Shown one piece after another: positions 37,653 to 45,128 of a stretch of 64,000 nucleotides of DNA. Positions within the stretch are counted from its first letter, which is position 1; every line of letters begins with the position of its first letter. The stretch spans positions 1,946,001-2,010,000 of the forward strand of contig NZ_JARKIN010000001.1 of the NCBI RefSeq assembly GCF_029351045.1, in the 5' to 3' direction. This stretch comes from Streptomyces sp. WMMB303 (GTDB lineage: Bacteria > Actinomycetota > Actinomycetes > Streptomycetales > Streptomycetaceae). Under the pieces are notes generated by a model, which was not told the origin of the DNA, did no database searches, and saw only the letters and a program-made list of their open reading frames with translations. The translations under genes and the position numbers were made by a program.

Positions 37653-38702
37653 TCAGTCGCCGAGGGTGACGATCATCTTGCCGACGTTCTCGCCCCGCAG
37701 CAGGCCCAGGAAGGCCTCCAGGTTGTTGTCGATGCCCTCGACCACGGTCTCCCGGTACTTCAGCTCTCCGGAGCGGACCCAGGGGGCCACCTCGTCGACG
37801 AACTGCTGCTGGAGGTCGACGTGGTCCATGACCAGCAGCCCCTCCATCCGGAACCGCTTGGCGATGATCTGGGCGAGGTTGCGCGGTGCCGGGGTCGGTT
37901 CGGTGGCGTTGTACTGCGAGATCATCCCGCACACCGCGATCCGGCCGTGCAGGTTCATGGCGTCGATGGCGGCCTCCAGGTGCTCGCCGCCGACGTTGTC
38001 GAAGTAGACGTCGATTCCGCTCGGCGCCGCCTCCCTGAGCTGCTCGCCGACCGGGCCGTGCTTGTAGTTGAAGGCCGCGTCGAAGCCGTACTCGTCGGTG
38101 AGGACCTTGACCTTCTCGTCGGAGCCGGCCGAGCCGATCACCCGGGAGGCGCCCTTCAGCCGGGCGATCTGGCCCACCTCGCTGCCGACCGCGCCGGCCG
38201 CGCCGGAGACGAAGACGGCGTCGCCGGGCTGGAAGCCGGCCACCCGCAGCAGACCCGCGTACGCCGTCAGGCCCGGCATGCCCAGCACTCCGAGGTAGGT
38301 GGAGAGCGGAGCCGCCTGGGGGTCGACCTTGGTGGCGTACTTGGCCCGGAATGTCGCGTACTCGCGCCAGCCCAGGTCGTGCAGCACATGGTCGCCGGGT
38401 GTGAAGGCGGGGTCCTCGGAGGCGAGCACGACACCGATGGCGCCGCCGGTCATGGGCTCGTTCAGCTTGTAGGGGTCCACATAGGACTTCGCCGAGCTCA
38501 TCCTGCCGCGCATGTACGGGTCCACGGACAGGTGGATGTTGCGCACCAGGATCTGCCCCTCGGCCGGAGCCCGGACCGGCTCCTCCCGCAGCGCGAAGTC
38601 GTCCGTGGTGGGCCAGCCCTGCGGCCGGGCGGTCAGGTGCCAGGCCCGCCCGGTGTCCGGGATCCGGTTCTCGGCGGAGTCGGGGGATACGGATGAGGTC
38701 AC
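37653..38702 (-). CDS. MDR-superfamily NADP-dependent oxidoreductase (prostaglandin reductase/leukotriene type)
   Basis: This 349-residue zinc-free MDR enzyme has the nucleotide motif VSGAAGAVGSEVGQIARLKG and the family motifs DPYMRGRM, GMPGLTAYAGL and YFDNVGGEHLEAA. Relatives reduce alpha,beta-unsaturated aldehydes and ketones. The GTG at 38702 follows GGAGGCG. It is divergent from a MarR gene with a palindrome between them, the usual layout for electrophile- or quinone-induced reductases. Confidence 0.9.
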   Translation of the reverse strand: MTSSVSPDSAENRIPDTGRAWHLTARPQGWPTTDDFALREEPVRAPAEGQILVRNIHLSVDPYMRGRMSSAKSYVDPYKLNEPMTGGAIGVVLASEDPAFTPGDHVLHDLGWREYATFRAKYATKVDPQAAPLSTYLGVLGMPGLTAYAGLLRVAGFQPGDAVFVSGAAGAVGSEVGQIARLKGASRVIGSAGSDEKVKVLTDEYGFDAAFNYKHGPVGEQLREAAPSGIDVYFDNVGGEHLEAAIDAMNLHGRIAVCGMISQYNATEPTPAPRNLAQIIAKRFRMEGLLVMDHVDLQQQFVDEVAPWVRSGELKYRETVVEGIDNNLEAFLGLLRGENVGKMIVTLGD

Positions 38703-38722
38703 GCTGTCGCCTCCAGAATTGC

Positions 38723-38735
38723 TTCAGGTACTGAA
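38723..38735. promoter_or_regulatory. Candidate MarR operator
   Basis: TTCAG-GTA-CTGAA is a perfect palindrome in the 89-bp gap between the divergent reductase and MarR genes, 21 bp from the reductase start. MarR proteins bind such short palindromes. Confidence 0.5.
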
Positions 38736-38791
38736 ACAACCATGCGGGCGGATATTTCATGTTGTCAAGCATCGCCCGCTAGGCTGGTCGC

Positions 38792-39235
38792 ATGGCAGGA
38801 GGAGACGGTCGCACCCCGGACGCGCTCAGCGTCGAGGTGGCCGAGCTGATCGGGACGGTGGTCGCGCGCTACCACGAGGAGTACGAGCTGGCCGCCGCCG
38901 AGCACGCGCTGACCGGCGCACAGGCGCGGGTCCTCACCCTGCTGTCGCACCGGCCCACTCCGATGCGGCAGCTCGCCCGCCACCTCAAGTGCGAGCCGTC
39001 GAACGTGACGGGGATAGTCGACCGACTGGAGGCGCGGGGCCTGGTCGAGCGCAGACCCGACCCCGCCGACCGCCGGGTCAAGGTCGCCGCCGCCACCGAG
39101 GAGGGCCGCACCACCGCGACCCGGCTGCGCGGCGAGCTGGACTTCGCGGGGGAACCCCTCCAGGAACTCACTCCGGCCGAACGCAGACTGCTGCGCGATC
39201 TGCTCAGGCGGATGCTGGGCGGGACCGCGCACTGA
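38792..39235 (+). CDS. MarR family transcriptional regulator
   Basis: This 147-residue protein has the winged-helix MarR domain: MRQLARHLKCEPSNVTGIVD (recognition part), RLEARGLVERRPDPADRRVK (wing with DxR). Cys67 in the recognition helix could be redox-sensitive. It probably represses the divergent oxidoreductase. Its last 32 bp overlap the 3' end of the convergent TetR gene (39204-39235). Confidence 0.9.
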   Translation: MAGGDGRTPDALSVEVAELIGTVVARYHEEYELAAAEHALTGAQARVLTLLSHRPTPMRQLARHLKCEPSNVTGIVDRLEARGLVERRPDPADRRVKVAAATEEGRTTATRLRGELDFAGEPLQELTPAERRLLRDLLRRMLGGTAH

Positions 39236-39857
39236 GCCCGGCCACCAGCAGATCGAGCCCCGAGCGGAACTCCTCCAGACGGTCCCCCTCGGCCGAGGCC
39301 GTGGCGATCTCCACCACCCGCGGATAGCGCTCCTCCGGAAGCGTCCGCCCGCGCTCGATCACCTCGTCGGCCGAGCCGCCCGCCAGGCGCAGCGAAGCGG
39401 CTCCCGACTCGCTCTGCGCGAAGCCGATGACGAACCCGACCACCAGCCGGAAGGCCACCAGCAGGTCCCGCCCCGACCGGCCGCCTCTGGCCAGCGCCTC
39501 CAGCATCCGCTCCCCGAAGGCCAGCGTCGACTCGTCCGTCGTGCGGCGCGCCACGATCAGCGGCACGACCTGGGGATGGCGACGGACGGTCGCCCAGTAC
39601 GACTCGGCGAGGATCCGCACCTCCTCGCGCCAGTCGGCTGCGGGTTCCGCCGGATAGGCGGCGTGCCGGACGACGGCCTCGATCACCAGCGACTCCAGCC
39701 CCTCCCGGCCGTCCACGTAGTTGTAGAGCGTCATCGGACCGGTGCCCAGCCGCGTGGCGAGAGCGCGCATCGAGAGGGCGTCCAGCCCCTTGTCGTCGGC
39801 CAGCTCCAGGGCCGCCGAGGCGAGTTGGTCCCTGCTGAACTTCTTCGGTGCGGGCAC
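39204..39857 (-). CDS. TetR family transcriptional regulator
   Basis: This 217-residue protein has a TetR HTH (LSMRALATRLGTGPMTLYNY, about residues 28-47) and a C-terminal domain of the TetR_C type. The GTG at 39857 follows GGAAGGGCGG. It is divergent from a small cupin gene, with two near-identical 15-bp palindromic sites between them, so it probably regulates the cupin and itself. It overlaps the MarR gene at their 3' ends. Confidence 0.9.
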   Translation of the reverse strand: MPAPKKFSRDQLASAALELADDKGLDALSMRALATRLGTGPMTLYNYVDGREGLESLVIEAVVRHAAYPAEPAADWREEVRILAESYWATVRRHPQVVPLIVARRTTDESTLAFGERMLEALARGGRSGRDLLVAFRLVVGFVIGFAQSESGAASLRLAGGSADEVIERGRTLPEERYPRVVEIATASAEGDRLEEFRSGLDLLVAGLSARSRPASA

Positions 39858-39917
39858 CGGGCATCCGCCCTTCCTGGCCGAACTCCGGCCACTGACCGTT
39901 CCGGCCCTCCCTTGACC

Positions 39918-39961
39918 ACGTACGCCGTACGTGTTCCACTGTCATCACGTACACCGTACTT
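39918..39961. promoter_or_regulatory. Two palindromic 15-bp TetR operator sites
   Basis: ACGTACGCCGTACGT (39918-39932) and ACGTACACCGTACTT (39947-39961) are near-identical palindromes, centred 29 bp apart, in the 140-bp gap between the TetR and cupin genes. TTGACC (39912-39917) next to the first may be a -35 box. Confidence 0.65.
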
Positions 39962-39997
39962 GATGAACTGGATGAGCTTGACGAAAGGGTGGCCATC

Positions 39998-40390
39998 ATG
40001 ACCGCGATTGACCTGTTCTCCTCCATGATCCGGCTCGGACCCGACGGCGACGTCCGGACCGAGGAGCGCCGGATGTCCCCGGACGTCGGCGGCTGGACGG
40101 TGGTGACCCTGCATGTCGACAACGACGCCGACGCGCATCCCGAGTCATGGGAGTGCCACACGGACGGCGAGGAGGTGATGTGCGTGCTGACCGGCGCCGT
40201 GCAGGTCCACTTCCGCAGCGAGACCGACCCCCAGGACCCCGACGGGGAGCCGGCGGCCCGGCTGGGCCCGGGCACCGCCTGCGTCATCCCGCGCGGGCGC
40301 TGGCACCGCATCACCGTGGAGGAGCCCAGCGACATCATGGCGTTCTCACGGATCGCGGGGACCCGCATGGAGCGCCGCACCGGGTGGTGA
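39998..40390 (+). CDS. Small cupin-domain protein
   Basis: This 130-residue protein has a single cupin barrel: ECHTDGEEVMCVLTGAV (motif 1, His/Glu/Glu) and GTACVIPRGRWHRI (motif 2, His). It could bind a metal and a small ligand; the function is unknown. The ATG at 39998 follows AAAGGGTGG. It is divergent from a TetR gene whose two operators lie upstream, so it is probably the target of that repressor. Confidence 0.82.
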   Translation: MTAIDLFSSMIRLGPDGDVRTEERRMSPDVGGWTVVTLHVDNDADAHPESWECHTDGEEVMCVLTGAVQVHFRSETDPQDPDGEPAARLGPGTACVIPRGRWHRITVEEPSDIMAFSRIAGTRMERRTGW

Positions 40391-40654
40391 GCGGCGGCGC
40401 ACCGACCGGGAGCACATCTCCGGGGGCGTCCGAACGCGCGCGGTCGGCAGGGGCGGTACGAGAGGGGCGCGGCGCACCGCAGGCTGCTGAGAGGGTGCGC
40501 GACAGGCCGACAGGTTCTCCGCGGATGGCCGTCAGGATCCATGAGCGGTGTGGCAGCAGGCGCGAGCGGTGAGGGCCCCGTACCGACGTCGCCCGCCGGC
40601 CGCCGACCGGCGCGGTGCACCGGCCCGTCGGCCGAGTGCACGGGGACGCCCCGG

Positions 40655-41755
40655 TCAGGCGGTCTTGCGGGGTCGTGTGGACTTCTTCGCGGCGGTCTTC
40701 TTCGCCCCGGTCGTCCCTGCCGACTTCTTCGCAGCCGTCTTCTTGGCAGCGGTCTTCTTGGCAGCGGTCTTGTTGGCGGTCGCCTTCTTGGCAGCGGACT
40801 TCTTGGCGGCGGATTTCTTGGCGGCGCTCTTCCCGGTGGCCGACTTCGCGCCGGATTTCGCGGCACCGGACCCGCCGCTCCCCTTGCCGCCGCTCCGCCC
40901 GGACCCCGCCCGCTCGCCCGCCTCCTTCCGGCGGTCCGACAGCTCGTGAACGGTCGCCTCACTCTCCTGCTGCCCGCTTCTGGCTTCCTGGACGCTGCGC
41001 TCCAGCACGGACATCAGGTCCACCAGCTTGCCGCCGCCCGCCTCGGTACGGCGGCGCAGTTCCTCGGGTGCCGGCTCGGCGCCCTCCGCCTTGGCCCGGA
41101 CGAGCTCTTCCAGCGCCTCCCGGTACTCGTCCCGCAGGTCGCCCCAGTCCAGCTCACCGAGGGTCTCCATGAGGGTGTCCGCGAGGTCGAGTTCGGCGTC
41201 CCGCACCGTGACCTCCTCCTCGGGTGCGACACCGCTGACCGAGCGGATCTCGTCCGGCCACAGCATCGTGTGCAGCGCCAGCGCGTCCTCGTAGACGCGC
41301 AGCATCCCGAGGCTCTCCCTGGCCCGCAGGGCCAGCTTGGCGACAGCGACCTTGCCGGAGCGCTTCAGCGCCTCACGCAGCAGGACGTAGGGCTTGTCGG
41401 CACGCTTGCCGTCGGCGGCCAGGTAGTAGGAGCGGTCGAGCTGGATGGGGTCGATCTCCTCGGCGGGGACGAAACCGAGGATCTCCACGGTTTTGGCGGT
41501 GGGCAGCGGGAGGGCTGCCATGTCGTCGTCGGTCAGCAGCACGGTGCGGCCCTCTTCGGTCTCGAAGCCCCGGCCGATCTCCTCACGCGGTACTTCCTCC
41601 TCGTCCAGCTCGCACACCTTGCGGTACCGGATGCGGCCCTGGTCGGCCGTGTGGACCTGGTGGAAGGAGACGCTGTGGTTCTCGGTGGCGGCCACCACCT
41701 TGATCGGGATCGAGACCAGCCCGAACGAAATGGCCCCTTTCCAGATTGAACGCAT
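40655..41755 (-). CDS. ku: Ku protein of bacterial non-homologous end joining
   Basis: This 366-residue protein begins with MRSIWKGAISFGLVSIPIK, the hallmark of bacterial Ku, and has the Ku core to about residue 255. A C-terminal Lys/Ala tail of repeated AAKK units (about 295-366) resembles histone H1 and would bind DNA. Ku homodimers bind double-strand ends and recruit LigD. It is divergent from a LigD-polymerase gene 30 bp away. In S. coelicolor similar Ku/polymerase pairs are known elsewhere in the genome. Confidence 0.93.
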   Translation of the reverse strand: MRSIWKGAISFGLVSIPIKVVAATENHSVSFHQVHTADQGRIRYRKVCELDEEEVPREEIGRGFETEEGRTVLLTDDDMAALPLPTAKTVEILGFVPAEEIDPIQLDRSYYLAADGKRADKPYVLLREALKRSGKVAVAKLALRARESLGMLRVYEDALALHTMLWPDEIRSVSGVAPEEEVTVRDAELDLADTLMETLGELDWGDLRDEYREALEELVRAKAEGAEPAPEELRRRTEAGGGKLVDLMSVLERSVQEARSGQQESEATVHELSDRRKEAGERAGSGRSGGKGSGGSGAAKSGAKSATGKSAAKKSAAKKSAAKKATANKTAAKKTAAKKTAAKKSAGTTGAKKTAAKKSTRPRKTA

Positions 41756-41785
41756 ACTTTGTCCCTTCTATGGGACTCTCAGGTT

Positions 41786-42682
41786 ATGCCGCACACGGAG
41801 ATCGGGGGCCACCGTCTGGCCCTCAGCAACCTCGACAAGGTGCTCTATCCGGCGACGGGTTTCACCAAGGGCGAGGCGATCCGCTACTACGCCGCCGTCG
41901 CCGGGGTCCTGCTGCCCCACCTCGACGGACGCCCCCTCTCTTTCCTGCGCTTCCCGGACGGCGTGGAGGGCGAGAAGTTCTTCACCAAGCACGTTCCGCC
42001 CGGCACCCCCGACTGGGTGACGACGCGCAAGATCACAGTGGTGAGCAGGACGCCGCTGAACCAGGTCCTCATCCAGGACGAGGCGACGCTGGTCTGGGCG
42101 GCCAATCTGGCGGCACTGGAGCTGCACACCCCGCAGTGGCAGACCGGCCACCAGGCCGAGGCGGACCGGCTGGTCTTCGACCTCGACCCGGGTGAGGGCG
42201 CCGACATCCTGGACTGCCGCAGGCTCGCCGACTGGCTGCGCGAGCGGGTGGCCGACGACGGGATCACCCTGCTGCCCAAGACCTCCGGTTCCAAGGGTCT
42301 GCACCTGATCGCGGCGATCGAGCGCACCCCCTCCGACCGGGTCTCGGCGTACGCGAAGCGGCTCGCCCAGCAGGCCGAGGCGGAGCTGCCCGAGCACGCC
42401 GTCAGCAAGATGGCCAAGGATCTGCGGCCGGGGAAGGTCTTCGTCGACTGGTCGCAGAACAACCAGGCCAAGACCACGGCGGCGCCCTACACGCTGCGCG
42501 CCAAACAGCGCCCGACCGCCTCCACGCCGCTGACCTGGGCCGAGCTGTCCGCCGCCGAGCGGCCGGAGGACCTGGTCTTCCTCGGCACCGACCTGCCGGA
42601 GCGGATCGAGGAGTACGGCGACCTGCTGGCGCCGCTGCTGGAGGGCGCCGCCGGGAGCGGCCGGGGCCGCATCCCGGCGTAG
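41786..42682 (+). CDS. LigD-type polymerase/primase domain protein
   Basis: This 298-residue protein is a stand-alone LigD polymerase (AEP primase) domain. LSNLDKVLYPATGFTKGE at the start, RPLSFLRFPDGVEGEKFFTKH, the acidic catalytic motif LVFDLDPGEG and TSGSKGLHL are typical. It lacks the ligase and phosphoesterase domains of full LigD, so it probably works with a separate ligase in NHEJ end filling. The start is ATG 41786; a longer frame from a TTG at 41759 lacks support. It is divergent from ku. Confidence 0.92.
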   Translation: MPHTEIGGHRLALSNLDKVLYPATGFTKGEAIRYYAAVAGVLLPHLDGRPLSFLRFPDGVEGEKFFTKHVPPGTPDWVTTRKITVVSRTPLNQVLIQDEATLVWAANLAALELHTPQWQTGHQAEADRLVFDLDPGEGADILDCRRLADWLRERVADDGITLLPKTSGSKGLHLIAAIERTPSDRVSAYAKRLAQQAEAELPEHAVSKMAKDLRPGKVFVDWSQNNQAKTTAAPYTLRAKQRPTASTPLTWAELSAAERPEDLVFLGTDLPERIEEYGDLLAPLLEGAAGSGRGRIPA

Positions 42683-42717
42683 CGGCCGCCCCCGCCCCCC
42701 GGGCCATCCGACAGCAC

Positions 42718-42764
42718 GCCGGGGGAGGACGGATGCGTCACCGCCGCGTCCGTCCTCCCCCGGC
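42718..42764. terminator. Strong hairpin between LigD-pol and YtxH genes
   Basis: The arms 42718-42733 and 42749-42764 pair perfectly over 16 bp (GCCGGGGGAGGACGGA and complement), and four further pairs including a G-T extend the stem. The genes on both sides converge on it. Confidence 0.75.
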
Positions 42765-42805
42765 CCGCTTCCGCGGCGGCTCCCGGAAAGGGCCGCCGAG
42801 CGGCT

Positions 42806-43093
42806 TCAGTGCGCCTCCGCACCCCAGTCGCTGCCCGCGCGGGCACGGTAGTCGCGAGCCGTGCGGACCCGGTCGGCCACCGAGGAGGGGAGCCGGTCCT
42901 GGACGGCATCGGCGGCCTTCACCGCGGCCTGCCGGCTGCTGAGCGCCGCCGCCTCCCCCGCATTGCGCACCGCCGGGTTCTCCACGATCCTCCGCACGCC
43001 CTTCCTGATCTGCTCGTAGCGCTCGCGTCCCGCGCGGGCGCCGAGCACGTAGCCGACGGCCAGTCCGGACACGAACGTGAGCCGGTAGCGCAT
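42806..43093 (-). CDS. YtxH-like small membrane-associated protein
   Basis: This 95-residue protein has an N-terminal hydrophobic stretch (LTFVSGLAVGYVLGARAGR) with the Gly-rich pattern of YtxH proteins, then amphipathic Ala/Arg/Asp helices. It may be a small membrane-anchored stress protein; the function is unknown. The ATG at 43093 follows AAGGGGCAAA. Confidence 0.75.
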   Translation of the reverse strand: MRYRLTFVSGLAVGYVLGARAGRERYEQIRKGVRRIVENPAVRNAGEAAALSSRQAAVKAADAVQDRLPSSVADRVRTARDYRARAGSDWGAEAH

Positions 43094-43284
43094 AGTTTGC
43101 CCCTTCTCTCGGCTGGTGGTCCTGCTGCCGGTCCCCGGGGGCTGCGGCAGCCACCGGGGGTGCCTCAGGGGTACCGCGTTCGGGCGGCGGCAATACCGAT
43201 TTCGGAGCACCCCCTGGCATGCGCTAATGTATTCCTCACCGCAAGGGAGCGCCCCGGGGATCCGGAGTGCGACCGATGAGACGG

Positions 43285-43357
43285 TCCCGTGTAGCTCAAT
43301 CGGCAGAGCAGCCGGCTGTTAACCGGCAGGTTACTGGTTCGAGTCCAGTCGCGGGAG
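43285..43357 (+). tRNA. tRNA-Asn (anticodon GTT)
   Basis: The 73-nt sequence folds as a standard cloverleaf: acceptor TCCCGTG/CGCGGGA (one G-T pair), anticodon stem GCCGG/CCGGC around loop CTGTTAA, T-stem ACTGG/CCAGT around TTCGAGT. The anticodon GTT reads Asn. The 3' CCA is not encoded. A terminator follows 9 bp after its end. Confidence 0.95.
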
Positions 43358-43366
43358 CACCACTCG

Positions 43367-43394
43367 AAAGGGCCCCTCTCCAGGGGCCCTTTTT
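43367..43394 (+). terminator. Rho-independent terminator after tRNA-Asn
   Basis: AAAGGGCCCC pairs with GGGGCCCTTT (10 bp, loop TCTCCA), followed by T residues, the clearest classical terminator in the window. Confidence 0.85.
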
Positions 43395-43591
43395 GTGTGC
43401 CGCCACTGCGTCCGGGGCGCGGCGCAGGACGTTCTTCCGCACTTCCCAACGAAGTTGGCCGCCAATGGGAACCAATCACCCTTGGTTCGTGGTCCTCACC
43501 TGCGTAGATCTCCCCCGCCGGGGGCGGCAGATCCTATGAACGGTTATGCTGCGGCAGACGGCGCGCACAGATGTGCGCGGTGCGCCGTTAC

Positions 43592-43665
43592 GGGGCGGTA
43601 GCTCAGCCGGTTAGAGCAGCGGACTCATAATCCGTCGGCCGTGGGTTCGAGTCCCACCCGCCCCA
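43592..43665 (+). tRNA. tRNA with CAT anticodon (Ile2 or elongator Met)
   Basis: The 74-nt sequence has acceptor GGGGCGG/CCGCCCC, anticodon stem GCGGA/TCCGT (one G-T pair) around CTCATAA, T-stem GTGGG/CCCAC and discriminator A. CAT can be elongator Met or, after lysidine modification by TilS, Ile reading ATA. The C5-G68 pair resembles Ile2 of other bacteria, so Ile2 is my preference, but this needs tRNA modelling. An 8-bp palindrome (43562-43579) lies 12 bp upstream. Confidence 0.88.
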
Positions 43666-44020
43666 CCTCAGCACAACCGAGCAGAAACGTTCCGAGCTGG
43701 ACCTCGACCGGGGCGCACCGCATGACGGGCGCCCCGCTTCCGCGTTCTCCGGCGGCCGTTGACCCTCGGACCGGGCCGCCGCCCCCGTCACCCGTTCGCG
43801 GCGCCGGCGCCGCGACCTTCGAAGAACCCCTCCACCGCGCTCGGCTCGCACGCCCCACCAGGGTCGTGCGAGCCGCCCGGAACAGCGCGCGTGCCCTCCG
43901 CGCGCTCCGCTCCTCGGCACCCATCCGGACCCGCCCCACCCGGCGCTGCCCGACTGCGCCCGGGACGGCCCTCCGGCGACCCGGCTCACGCCCTACCCCG
44001 CCGTGCGTCACCAGGAGAAC
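43666..44020. other. Intergenic gap after the CAT tRNA
   Basis: No gene is supported; the open frames here run through the tRNA or are GC-bias artefacts. The main content is a hairpin at 43842-43875, listed separately. No repeat of the tRNA 3' end is seen downstream, so nothing points to an integrated element. Confidence 0.6.
43842..43875 (+). terminator. Perfect 11-bp hairpin downstream of the CAT tRNA
   Basis: CGGCTCGCACG (43842-43852) and CGTGCGAGCCG (43865-43875) pair perfectly; the loop has an extra CCC/GGG pairing. It could end the tRNA transcript. Confidence 0.5.
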
Positions 44021-44065
44021 TGTCAATAATGGTTGACATCGAACTCGTGTCAGCCTAAGTTGACA
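44021..44065 (+). promoter_or_regulatory. Twin 18-bp palindromic operators of the HTH/Clp_N cassette
   Basis: TGTCAA-N6-TTGACA at 44021-44038 and TGTCA-N8-TGACA at 44048-44065 are inverted repeats of the same type, 27 bp centre to centre. The second ends 2 bp before the ATG of the HTH gene. The TTGACA boxes could also be -35 elements. Autoregulation by the HTH protein is the obvious hypothesis. Confidence 0.65.
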
Positions 44066-44067
44066 GC

Positions 44068-44310
44068 ATGGCAGGAACGGAAGCAGAGGGAGCCGACGAG
44101 GCGGTTCACACCGCGCAGGCCGCTCTGGACGGCGACCCGGCCGTGGGATTGCGGGCCGTTGCCGCACTGCGGCGGCTCGCAGAGCGCCTGGAGGTGCTCC
44201 AGGTCGACAGCGCGCGCCGCCAGGGGTGGTCGTGGGACGAGATCGGCGCGGCGCTCGGAGTCAGCAGGCAGGCCGTGCACAAGAAGCACTCGAAGCGCAC
44301 TGGGAGGTAG
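44068..44310 (+). CDS. Small helix-turn-helix protein
   Basis: This 80-residue protein has a C-terminal HTH: SWDEIGAALGVSRQAVHKKH at about residues 55-74. The N-terminal half is an Ala-rich helical region (AVGLRAVAALRRLAERLEVLQ). Such short proteins are typically DNA-binding partners or autoregulators. The stop is 5 bp before the Clp_N gene, whose ribosome site GGGAGG overlaps it, so the two genes are one operon. The upstream twin palindromes support autoregulation. The ATG at 44068 lacks a clear ribosome site, and its closeness to the operator suggests a short or absent leader. Confidence 0.82.
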   Translation: MAGTEAEGADEAVHTAQAALDGDPAVGLRAVAALRRLAERLEVLQVDSARRQGWSWDEIGAALGVSRQAVHKKHSKRTGR

Positions 44311-44315
44311 CGGCG

Positions 44316-44903
44316 ATGTTCGAAAGGTTCACCGGTGAAGCGCGGGACGTGGTGATCGGCGCGCAGGAGGAGGCGCGCTCGCTCGGACACGACCGGATCG
44401 GCTCCGAGCATCTGCTGCTGGGCGCGTTGCGGCATCCCGGACAGACGGGGGCGGCGACCCTGCACCGGCTGGGCGTGAGCGCGGCCTCGTGCCGGGCGGC
44501 GGTCGCGGGGGTGGTCGCCGGGTCCCGCGAGGACCTCGGCCCGCAGGACGGGGAAGCGCTGCGCGCCCTCGGGATCGACCTGGCGGAGGTCCGCAGGCGC
44601 GCGGAGGAGTCCTTCGGGACGGGCGCGCTCGACGCGGCACCGGGGTCCGGTCGCACGGGGCGCGGCAGCCGCACGGGCACCCGGCACATCCCGTTCGCCG
44701 CGCGGGCGAAGGAAGCGTTGAAGCAGGCGCTGCGCGAGGCATCGGCACGCGGGGACCGGGAGATCGGGGCCGCGCACGTCCTGCTCGGCGTGCTGCGGCC
44801 GGAGGACAACATCTCCGTGGCGGTGTTCTCCCGACTCGGCGTGGAACCCGAGGTGGTGCACGAACTGGTGCTCGACGACCTGCGAACGTCAGCGACGGCG
44901 TGA
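44316..44903 (+). CDS. Clp N-terminal (Clp_N) domain protein
   Basis: This 195-residue protein has two Clp_N repeats: ARDVVIGAQEEARSLGHDRI with GSEHLLLGALR in the first and AKEALKQALREASARGDREI with GAAHVLLGVLR in the second. It has no AAA+ ATPase domain, so it cannot unfold substrates alone. Stand-alone Clp_N proteins may act as adaptors for ClpC or ClpB. Translation follows the HTH gene at 5 bp with GGGAGG as ribosome site. The middle is a Gly/Ser/Arg-rich linker. Its partner and substrate are unknown. Confidence 0.87.
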   Translation: MFERFTGEARDVVIGAQEEARSLGHDRIGSEHLLLGALRHPGQTGAATLHRLGVSAASCRAAVAGVVAGSREDLGPQDGEALRALGIDLAEVRRRAEESFGTGALDAAPGSGRTGRGSRTGTRHIPFAARAKEALKQALREASARGDREIGAAHVLLGVLRPEDNISVAVFSRLGVEPEVVHELVLDDLRTSATA

Positions 44904-45128
44904 GGAGACCTCCAGGACGCCCGACCGAGGCCCTGGAGGCTCCAGTGACGGGTGGGGAACCGGTGGCATGACGGGCGTCAACTGCCCGCGCAGAGCGGGG
45001 CGCCGGCGTACAACCCCTCGAGGCAGCGACGTGTCGTACTGGGTATCCCGCGCATCGCACTCATTCCGGCGATGCCATGGAAAGCACGCATACGACTGCT
45101 TCTTCATCGAAGAGGGGGAAAAATCACG

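Noticed and set aside
43759..44058. 99-codon + strand frame upstream of the HTH gene
   Set aside because: Pro/Arg-rich with no ribosome site; it includes the palindromic operator region and has no family features.
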